Both the position numbers and the translations under genes were made by a program. Below are positions 10,628-17,813 of a stretch of 57,258 bases of DNA, in pieces (position 1 is the first letter of the stretch; every line of letters starts with the position of its first letter). Under the pieces are notes generated by a model. It was not told the origin of the DNA. It worked only from the letters and a program-made list of their open reading frames with translations, and made no database searches. This stretch comes from an uncultured Bacteroidales bacterium (lineage in GTDB: Bacteria > Bacteroidota > Bacteroidia > Bacteroidales > UBA932), in contig CAMHTE010000002.1 of the NCBI GenBank assembly GCA_946187975.1, positions 1 to 57,258 of the forward strand, given 5' to 3'.

Positions 10628-10911
10628 GATTCTTAAATTAATTAATAAAATTTTTAACTTTCATTTTGAAAGAAAAGAGGGGTAGAAAAAAGAAAAATGA
10701 AAGTTGATTTTTGCTAATTTGCTGCCTTATACCAAGCAAAAATGCCGTTTTAGTGCCCTTGAATCAGTTTAGGGCACCTTACAAAAGTTTGCATTTGTGG
10801 ATTTTTTTTCCGACCTTGCCGACTCAAAGCGCAAAACCGCCCCTATAAGGGGCACCTGAAAACGACAGTTTAGTTAGTTTAGTTTTTATTGTTTAACAAA
10901 AAGTTCAACTT
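10628..10911. other. 284-bp structured leader between thiN and the SusC gene
   Basis: No gene is seen. It is AT-rich relative to its surroundings and holds three inverted repeats: a perfect 12-bp pair AACTTTCATTTT (10656-10667) with AAAATGAAAGTT (10694-10705); GTGCCC/GGGCAC (10753-10758 and 10772-10777); and GCCCCT-ATA-AGGGGC (10839-10853). GGGCACCT occurs twice (10772-10779 and 10851-10858). No consensus TAnnTTTG box precedes the ATG at 10912, which suggests a different sigma factor or an activator, though this is inference. Confidence 0.6.
10656..10705. terminator. Inverted repeat downstream of thiN, possible terminator
   Basis: A perfect 12-bp inverted repeat with a 26-base purine-rich loop, 28 bases after the thiN stop. 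The stem is AT-rich and no clean U-tract follows, so it could equally be a regulator-binding palindrome. Confidence 0.35.
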
Positions 10912-13900
10912 ATGAAGAAAATCAAACTTTTTCTCACGGTTGTAGCATTGCTTGCCTGTTCCGGTGCCTTTGCTCAGAGCATCAGGATTTCCGGTAACGT
11001 CAAGGAAAGCAACGGAGATCCTGTCTCCGGTGCAGCGGTGCAGCTCAAGGGCAGCACAGCTGTTTACACTATGACCGATGTTGCCGGTAACTACGGTATC
11101 ACCGTTCCTTCGGACGGAGTGCTGGTTGTGAGTTGCCTGGGCTATGAGACGGCTGAGATTCCTGTCGGAGGCCGCAAAGTAGTGGACATTGTCCTGACCC
11201 CGGACTCCCAGCTGCTCGACGATGTGATTGTGGTTGCCTTCGGTACCACGACTAAGGAGGCTTTTACCGGTTCCGCTTCTGTCATGAAGTCGGAAGAACT
11301 CGAGAAGCACCAGGTCACCAACGTGGCCAACGCTCTCGTAGGTGCGGTTCCCGGTCTCCAGATGCGTGGATCATCCGGCCAGCCCGGTTCCGACAGCGGT
11401 TCCATGAAGATCCGCGGTATTTCGAGCCTTTATGCCTCGTCCGACCCGCTGATCATCGTTGACGGAGCCCCTTATCCCGCAGCCCTTTCCAACATTCCCC
11501 AGAGCGAAATCGAATCCGTTTCCGTGCTTAAGGACGCTGCTTCCGCAGCCCTGTACGGTGCCCGTGGCGCAGGCGGTGTGATCATCATCACCACCAAGCG
11601 CGGAGCCCGCAAGGGTGCAACGGTCAACTTCGAGGCCAAAGTCGGTGTCAACACCCGTTCGGTCCCCGAGTACGATTTCATAACCGATCCCGCCGAATAC
11701 TACGAGGCTTACTACGCCCAGTTGTATAACTATGCGTTCTATGGTCAGGGCGCCAGCGCAGCCGTGTCCAACGCATATGCCAACACCAAGATGATCGCCG
11801 ATCTCGGCTATCAGGTTTACACCGTTCCCGCCACTGAACAGCTTATCGGCTTGGACGGCAAGCTTAACCCCAACGCCACCCTTGGCTACACCGACGGAGC
11901 AGGCTATTACTACCAGCCTGACAACTGGTACGATGCTGCCTACAAGAAGGCTGCACGTAAGGAATATACCGTAAGTGTGAACGGCGGTAACGACCGCGGC
12001 TCCTACTTCGCCAGCGTCAGCTACCTTGACGAAGACGGTGTAATCGAATATTCCGGTTTCCAGCGCTTGAACGCCCGCCTCAAGGCTGACTATCAGGCCA
12101 AGAAGTGGCTCAAGCTCTCCGGTAACATGGGATATGTACACACTTCCCAGACTTCCAACCCTAACTTGGTGTATGGCACCCTGGGTTCCACCAACCTTGC
12201 CTACTACGTGTCGCACATCGCACCTATTTACCCTATATACGTGCGCAAAGTCGACGCCAACGGTGACCCTTACATCATCACCGATGCAAACGGCAACAAG
12301 GCTTACGACTACGGTCGTCCCGGTGTGGACTATCCTGCCTCCCGTGCGTTCCTGCAGACAGGTAACCCTCTTGGCAGCAATCATTACAACAAATCCTACA
12401 ATGACGGCAACCAGCTCAACGGCAATTTCGCCGCCGATATCGACATTCTTCCTTTCCTGAGAATGAGTGTTACTTCGACCGTCATCTGGGGACAGTCCGC
12501 TAGTACCATTTACGACAACGCCCTCTACGGACCTAAGGTCGGTGTTAAGGGTGAACTCTCCAAGGGTATGAGCAACAACCTGCGCACCAACAACGTGCAG
12601 ACTCTCACCTACTTCGACAGCTTCGGCAACCACAACGTCAATGTGATGCTCGGCCACGAGTACTACAAGGCCGTAGGTGAGTCTATAAGTGCAAAGGCAC
12701 AGGGTATCTTCAATCCTGATATCCTTGAACTCTCCGCAGCTGCAAACAAGGTGACGAGCGCTTCCAGCTCCAGCCTCTACAACGTTGAAGGTTATTTTGC
12801 AAGCGCCCAGTACAACTATTCCGAGAAGTACTATGCTTCGGCTTCCTTCCGTCGTGATGCTTCTTCCCGTTTTGAGAAGAGCCACCGTTGGGGTAGCTTC
12901 TGGTCGTTTGGCGGCGCATGGATCATCTCCAAGGAGAGCTTCATGGACGGTCTCGGCTGGCTTGATTTCCTCAAGTTCAAGGCTTCCATCGGACAGCAGG
13001 GCAACGACAGTATCGGAAGCTTTGCTTATGTAGACCTCTATACTATTGCTTCCTCGGGCACTTACAGCATGTCCCCGACCTTCGCACAGATCGGTAACCC
13101 CGACATCACCTGGGAAACCACGACCAACACCAACATCGGTGCTGAGTTCACTGCCCTTGGCGGACGCATTTCGGGTTCCGTGGACGTGTATTCCAAGAAG
13201 ACCACCGACATGCTCTTCTGGCTCTCGCTGCCCTTGTCCATCGGTGCTACCGGTTACTACGGAAATGCCGGTGACGTGGTCAACAACGGTATAGAGGTTG
13301 CCCTCAATGCCGATATCATCCGCGCAAAGGACTTTGTGTGGAATGTGAACGCCAACTTCTCGCACAACAAGAACAAAGTCATCTCCCTGCCTGACAGCAA
13401 GAAGGTTGAAGGAACCAAGGGTTTCATCGCCTCTACAGGTGTCAGCGGACGCTGGATTGAGGAAGGCGGTTCGATGTACGAAGGTTTCTACCGCAAGTAC
13501 GCGGGTGTAGATGAGTATGGTAAGGCTCTCTTCTGGGGCGACAACAACTACAAGGGTGACACCAGCAAGCCTGGCGAGAACCTCGACTACAAGACCGACG
13601 ATCCCAACAAGGCATCGTATTACAAGACCGGCGACAAACTGCCCGTTCTCTTCGGCGGCTTCGGTACCTCCATCAGCTGGAAGGGCTTCGACGCTTCGGT
13701 AACCTTCGATTACCAGATTGGCGGTAAGATTTACGACTACCAGTACGCCACCTATATGTCTCCCTGCGAGACCAATCAGGATGCAGGTTCCACCTTCCAT
13801 AAGGATTGGATCCGTTCCTGGAGCGTGAACAACACCTCCAGCGACCTGCCTCGCTGGCAGTACGGCGACAAATACAGCGCAGCTGTATCCGACCGCTTCC

Positions 13901-14130
13901 TCACCAGCGCGAGCTACCTCAACTTCCAGTCCTTCACGGTTGGTTACACCCTTCCCAAGGACCTGATCAAGGGCATTTCCAAGATCCGTGTCTATGCGGC
14001 CGGTGAGAACCTCGCGTTCTGGTCCGCCCGCCAGGGACTCGACCCGCGCTACTCGTTCAACCGCAATGAGTATGTGTCTACCTACAACCCTGTCCGCACC
14101 ATTTCCGGCGGCGTCCAGGTTACTTTCTAA
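10912..14130 (+). CDS. SusC/RagA family TonB-linked outer membrane transporter
   Basis: 1072 residues. Signal peptide MKKIKLFLTVVALLACSGAFAQ, then a carboxypeptidase-regulatory-like domain (residues about 23-100; ISGNVKESNGDPVSGAAVQL), the plug (PGLQMRGSSGQPGSDSGSMK, IRGISSLYASSDPLIIVDGA, LKDAASAALYGARGAGGVII) and a 22-strand-type barrel ending in aromatic VQVTF. The family imports large substrates, such as glycans (SusC) or peptides (RagA), under TonB energy together with a SusD-type lid. No N-terminal STN domain is seen, so trans-envelope signalling to an anti-sigma factor is unlikely. SusD follows after 21 bases. The downstream M6 protease suggests a peptide substrate. Confidence 0.96.
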   Translation: MKKIKLFLTVVALLACSGAFAQSIRISGNVKESNGDPVSGAAVQLKGSTAVYTMTDVAGNYGITVPSDGVLVVSCLGYETAEIPVGGRKVVDIVLTPDSQLLDDVIVVAFGTTTKEAFTGSASVMKSEELEKHQVTNVANALVGAVPGLQMRGSSGQPGSDSGSMKIRGISSLYASSDPLIIVDGAPYPAALSNIPQSEIESVSVLKDAASAALYGARGAGGVIIITTKRGARKGATVNFEAKVGVNTRSVPEYDFITDPAEYYEAYYAQLYNYAFYGQGASAAVSNAYANTKMIADLGYQVYTVPATEQLIGLDGKLNPNATLGYTDGAGYYYQPDNWYDAAYKKAARKEYTVSVNGGNDRGSYFASVSYLDEDGVIEYSGFQRLNARLKADYQAKKWLKLSGNMGYVHTSQTSNPNLVYGTLGSTNLAYYVSHIAPIYPIYVRKVDANGDPYIITDANGNKAYDYGRPGVDYPASRAFLQTGNPLGSNHYNKSYNDGNQLNGNFAADIDILPFLRMSVTSTVIWGQSASTIYDNALYGPKVGVKGELSKGMSNNLRTNNVQTLTYFDSFGNHNVNVMLGHEYYKAVGESISAKAQGIFNPDILELSAAANKVTSASSSSLYNVEGYFASAQYNYSEKYYASASFRRDASSRFEKSHRWGSFWSFGGAWIISKESFMDGLGWLDFLKFKASIGQQGNDSIGSFAYVDLYTIASSGTYSMSPTFAQIGNPDITWETTTNTNIGAEFTALGGRISGSVDVYSKKTTDMLFWLSLPLSIGATGYYGNAGDVVNNGIEVALNADIIRAKDFVWNVNANFSHNKNKVISLPDSKKVEGTKGFIASTGVSGRWIEEGGSMYEGFYRKYAGVDEYGKALFWGDNNYKGDTSKPGENLDYKTDDPNKASYYKTGDKLPVLFGGFGTSISWKGFDASVTFDYQIGGKIYDYQYATYMSPCETNQDAGSTFHKDWIRSWSVNNTSSDLPRWQYGDKYSAAVSDRFLTSASYLNFQSFTVGYTLPKDLIKGISKIRVYAAGENLAFWSARQGLDPRYSFNRNEYVSTYNPVRTISGGVQVTF

Positions 14131-14151
14131 CCATTTAAGGAAGACTTCAAG

Positions 14152-15843
14152 ATGAAAAAGATATTTACATCAATTCTGCTTACCGCCTGCGGCCTCATGC
14201 TTGCCGTCGGTTGCATCGAGGAAGCCACACCCAGCGCTATGACCGATTCTGACGGAAACGTTTATGTAAGTGTAGATCAGGCGATGGAAGCCCCCGGCTC
14301 TTTCGATAACTTCGTAGATGCTATAACCAACTCCCTTTGCGGATCGTTCCTCTTCGGTGGAAACGATAACACATACCCTTGGGACTACGGTTATCCTTCC
14401 TTCTACCTCGTTCGCGACGTAATGGGTCAGGACATAGTCGTTACTTCGTCCGGCTCTGAGTGGTACTCTGCGTGGTACACCTCTTCGACTGCTCTGCAGC
14501 CTACGAACGGTTACACTCAGATGCCCTGGTATTACTACTCTTCATGGATTAAGGGATGCAACGTGGTTATCGGGGCCGCCGGTTCCGATCCCAAGCCCGA
14601 ACAGCTTGTAGGTCTCGGCATAGCCCATACCATGCGTGCCATGTTCTATATGGATCTCGCCCGCATGTACGCTCCCAAGAGCTACCTTCAGGACAAGGAC
14701 GCCCTCACGGTTCCTATCGTCGACGAGAACACCACTTCGGAGCAGGCCACCAACAATCCCCGTGCAACCAACGAGAAGATGTGGGCATTCATCCTCTCCG
14801 ACCTCGACAAGGCCGAGGTTGAGCTGAAGGATTATGTCCGCCCCGACGTCTATACTCCCGACTCCACCGTGGTCAAAGGCCTCAAGGCCCGTGCTTATCT
14901 CGAGATTGGCGACTATCCCAAGGCTGAGCAGTATGCCAAGGACGCCCAGACCGGTTACAGCCTCCTTACCGAGGCCCAGTACCTGGACCAGAAGAACGGC
15001 TTTAACAAGCCCAACGCTGCCTGGATGTTCGGTCTGACCTTCAAGTCCGACGACAAGAACATCGAGCTCAACGACGCCGACTCCTGCTGGGGTTCGCAGA
15101 TGATTATCGAGGTGTCCGCCTCGCAGTGCGGATATTCCAGCAACTATGTGGGACCCAAGCGTATCGACGCTCACCTCTTCAGCACTATTCCTGCTACCGA
15201 TTTCCGCAGGAAGTGCTTCATCGATCCCGCTCTTGACGCTCTGTCCAAGTCTGATGCTCTCGCTGCACTTGCAACCTATACCGACGATCCCGCTGGTGTT
15301 TACAATACCTGCGTGAATGTTGACGCCGCCGGAGTTCTCGGCTGTGCTGAACTCAAGTTCCGTCCTAAGGACGGTGTGCATGATGACCAGTACAAGGCTT
15401 TCACCGTTGCAGTTCCTATCATGCGCGTTGAGGAAATGTACCTCATCGAGGCTGAAGCCGCCGGTATGCAGGATGTTACCCGCGGTGAGAACCTGCTGAC
15501 CGCATTCGCCAAGACCCGCGATGCTTCGTATGTTTACGGAAACCACAATGAGCAGTATGGCAATGGCGCCAACTCCGCCTTCCAGAACGAAATCTGGTGG
15601 CAGCGCCGCGTCGAGCTCTGGGGCGAAGGTTTCGCAACCTTTGACATCAAGCGTTTCGGCAAGGGTATCATCCGCAGCTACGCTGGAACCAACCACCTGG
15701 AGAGTTACTGCTGGAACACCGACGGTACTCCCGATTGGATGACCTTCTGCTTCCATATCTCGGAAGCCAACTACAACAGGGGTCTTGAGAATAATCCTAT
15801 TCCTATCGCCCCCGAGTCGGATTCTGCTGAGTATGTCTTCTAA
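14152..15843 (+). CDS. SusD/RagB family surface lipoprotein
   Basis: 563 residues. Lipoprotein signal with VGC (Cys near residue 23). SusD hallmarks: TPR-like helices (GLGIAHTMRAMFYMDLARMY, LKARAYLEIGDYPKAEQYAK) and the C-terminal RVEEMYLIEAEAAGM and WWQRRVELWGEGFATFDIKR. It forms the substrate-capturing lid over the SusC barrel at the cell surface. Its position directly after SusC marks a matched pair. Confidence 0.95.
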   Translation: MKKIFTSILLTACGLMLAVGCIEEATPSAMTDSDGNVYVSVDQAMEAPGSFDNFVDAITNSLCGSFLFGGNDNTYPWDYGYPSFYLVRDVMGQDIVVTSSGSEWYSAWYTSSTALQPTNGYTQMPWYYYSSWIKGCNVVIGAAGSDPKPEQLVGLGIAHTMRAMFYMDLARMYAPKSYLQDKDALTVPIVDENTTSEQATNNPRATNEKMWAFILSDLDKAEVELKDYVRPDVYTPDSTVVKGLKARAYLEIGDYPKAEQYAKDAQTGYSLLTEAQYLDQKNGFNKPNAAWMFGLTFKSDDKNIELNDADSCWGSQMIIEVSASQCGYSSNYVGPKRIDAHLFSTIPATDFRRKCFIDPALDALSKSDALAALATYTDDPAGVYNTCVNVDAAGVLGCAELKFRPKDGVHDDQYKAFTVAVPIMRVEEMYLIEAEAAGMQDVTRGENLLTAFAKTRDASYVYGNHNEQYGNGANSAFQNEIWWQRRVELWGEGFATFDIKRFGKGIIRSYAGTNHLESYCWNTDGTPDWMTFCFHISEANYNRGLENNPIPIAPESDSAEYVF

Positions 15844-15867
15844 TTTAACGCAAAAGCAAATCAGATT

Positions 15868-16743
15868 ATGAAAAAGTTTTTATATATAATCAGTGCGGCT
15901 GTGGTGCTCCTGTCGGTCGCGGCCTGCCAGAAAGAGGTGGGTTCCGAGCCCGGCAACGACGGCAGTCCCCTTGTTACAGCATACCAGTATGCTGCTCCCA
16001 AGGGATATAACTCCGACGAAGACGTGCAGTTGCGTTTTGTCAAGAACGACAAGGTAAAGGCCGCTTACTTCCTTGAGGAACTCTCCAGCGCAAAGAAAGC
16101 TGCTATCGAGGCCGACGGCGAGAGCGCTTATATCGCCAAGGTTATCGAGCAGGGAACCGAAATCGTGTTTGACGAAAACAACGCTAGCGATACTATCCTT
16201 ACCGGTCTTGCAAACTACTACGACATCACTGTAGTTGCCGTCAATGGCAGCAAGAAGGTGGGAAGGTCCATCGTGTTCGAAGGCCTGGCATGGAAACCAG
16301 GCGTAATAGGCACCTACACTTTCGGAAGTAACAGCTCTCAGGGACAGGCGCTTCCTTATCGTGGAATTGCTCCTTCGAGCGTCACTGTTGAGTTCCAGCA
16401 GTGCGAGTTCGACGAAAATCTCTACCGTTTCAAGGATGTTTACGGTGCCGGCAAGAGCCTTAAGATCCGTCTCACTGGCGAAGACAAAGTTGATGACGGA
16501 AGAGGTCCCTTCCAGTATTTCCGCGTAGCGGACGGATCCTACACCGGACTTTCCTATGCCGGATACGATGTGTATGTACGCGATGTTGGCTATGCCCTTA
16601 GCGAGGATTACTTCTATGCCCTCGGATCCGACTACGAATGTGGCCTGTATGACGATGGTCATTGCAATCTCAACCTCGAGTACTACGTTTCCGCCGGACG
16701 CCTCGGTTGGGCATGGGATGAAACCTTTGTTCCCAATCCGTAA
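15868..16743 (+). CDS. Uncharacterised lipoprotein of the SusCD locus
   Basis: 291 residues with a lipoprotein signal ending in VAACQK. I recognise no domain. The mature part opens with a region that may be an Ig or FN3-like strand bundle (TGLANYYDITVVAVNGSKKV) and ends in a beta-rich Tyr/Gly-rich segment. By position, 24 bases after SusD, it could be a surface binding protein analogous to SusE/SusF, but there is no direct evidence. A strong hairpin follows at 16765-16790. Confidence 0.8.
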   Translation: MKKFLYIISAAVVLLSVAACQKEVGSEPGNDGSPLVTAYQYAAPKGYNSDEDVQLRFVKNDKVKAAYFLEELSSAKKAAIEADGESAYIAKVIEQGTEIVFDENNASDTILTGLANYYDITVVAVNGSKKVGRSIVFEGLAWKPGVIGTYTFGSNSSQGQALPYRGIAPSSVTVEFQQCEFDENLYRFKDVYGAGKSLKIRLTGEDKVDDGRGPFQYFRVADGSYTGLSYAGYDVYVRDVGYALSEDYFYALGSDYECGLYDDGHCNLNLEYYVSAGRLGWAWDETFVPNP

Positions 16744-16764
16744 TCTACGTCACATTGTTTAAGG

Positions 16765-16790
16765 GTCGGTGGCCGGAGACGGCCACCGAC
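16765..16790 (+). terminator. Strong GC-rich hairpin after the third gene of the SusCD locus
   Basis: A perfect 11-bp stem GTCGGTGGCCG / CGGCCACCGAC closed by a GAGA tetraloop, followed by TTTCGAATT. It lies 21 bases after one stop codon and 21 bases before the next ATG. The short U-run suggests partial termination or mRNA-end stabilisation rather than a full terminator. Confidence 0.7.
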
Positions 16791-16811
16791 TTTCGAATTA
16801 AGGCAAAGCCT

Positions 16812-17813
16812 ATGAAAAAAATACTATTCATTATGTCCCTGAGCCTTGCGGCGATGCTGGTATTCCAGGCATGCGGAGGCAAGGAGGAGTCGACAGAAGG
16901 CAAAACTGAAAAGGAATTCCTGACGGTAACGCCTACGGCCGCTAAGAATGAGCCGGCATACGGACACGAGACGGTTTTTTCCGTTGAAGCTTCCGGTGAG
17001 GTAACGGCCGTGATTCCTGATATTAGCTGGGCTGTGGCCAGCGTGGGTATGCCCGACGGAGGTATAACGCCCGTAACGGTATCTTTCGATGCCAATGACG
17101 ACAACAGATCGCGCAGCTGCACCATGACCATCAGCAGTGGCAGCAAAAAGGTGGCTGTTCCCCTGACACAGTCTACTCTGTCGTCGCTGATCGGTTCCGG
17201 CTCCGAAGTAAAAGTTACGGGTAACATCGACGCCGTCGTTACTTTCAAGCTTTCCAAGGATTGGACGCTTTCGCTTTCGACGACGCGCGGCGCTCCCGAC
17301 TGGCTGGACGCCAATCCCAAGGAAGGCAAAGGTGGTGAAAGGTCGGACATTGCCTTCCATCCCGACTTTTTCAACTTGTCTACGGAAAGCAGGGATGCTT
17401 ATGCCCGTGTCACCATGGCGGACGGGTCCTTCTTCTTTTTCCATATTACACAGGAGTCCAGCCTTCCTATGACGGACTTCCTGGAAAAGACGGCATACGG
17501 CTACTACAATTACGACGGCAATGGTGCTTCGATAGAGTTCGACGCCCTGGCCCATCAGAGTGCCGTGATACGAAGCTCAGAAGGTAACAGCTTCCGTCTT
17601 ATATGGCCCGCCAAGGAGAAGTTCTTCGACTTCAAAGGGATTCCCTCCAGTATTTCCGAAAAAGATGTTATCGACCTTAAGCTGTTCCACAGCTGGCTGA
17701 CTTCCTCCGGCAAAGAGGAGGAGCATACGGTGGGTGTGGCGAAGGTTACCCCCGACCTCGTCTATGCAATTGACAATGACAAGCGCGGATACATTATCAA
17801 AAACTTCCAGTAG
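16812..17813 (+). CDS. BACON-type Ig-like domain lipoprotein
   Basis: 333 residues from the ATG at 16812; an upstream in-frame codon at 16755 would lie in the hairpin region and spoil the signal peptide. Lipobox VFQACGGKEE. Residues about 45-140 resemble a BACON domain: VPDISWAVASV-type strand order, ITPVTVSFDANDDNRSRSCT and KKVAVPLTQS. A second similar repeat seems to follow (VKVTGNIDAVVTFKLSKDWT ... FFFHITQESS). The C-terminal third is unassigned. BACON domains occur in surface proteins that bind glycans, mucin or proteins. Its stop codon directly abuts the ATG of the M6 protease, so the two are likely made together. Confidence 0.82.
   Translation: MKKILFIMSLSLAAMLVFQACGGKEESTEGKTEKEFLTVTPTAAKNEPAYGHETVFSVEASGEVTAVIPDISWAVASVGMPDGGITPVTVSFDANDDNRSRSCTMTISSGSKKVAVPLTQSTLSSLIGSGSEVKVTGNIDAVVTFKLSKDWTLSLSTTRGAPDWLDANPKEGKGGERSDIAFHPDFFNLSTESRDAYARVTMADGSFFFFHITQESSLPMTDFLEKTAYGYYNYDGNGASIEFDALAHQSAVIRSSEGNSFRLIWPAKEKFFDFKGIPSSISEKDVIDLKLFHSWLTSSGKEEEHTVGVAKVTPDLVYAIDNDKRGYIIKNFQ

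Noticed and set aside
10628..10911. TPP riboswitch near the thiamine diphosphokinase gene
   Set aside because: I looked for a thi-box-like conserved core in this leader and upstream of thiN and found none; thiN is also coupled to atpG.
11371..13800. 809-codon open frame on the minus strand opposite the SusC gene
   Set aside because: Lies wholly antisense to a clear SusC protein; no recognisable motif and a Val/Gly-rich composition typical of the complement of GC-rich codons.
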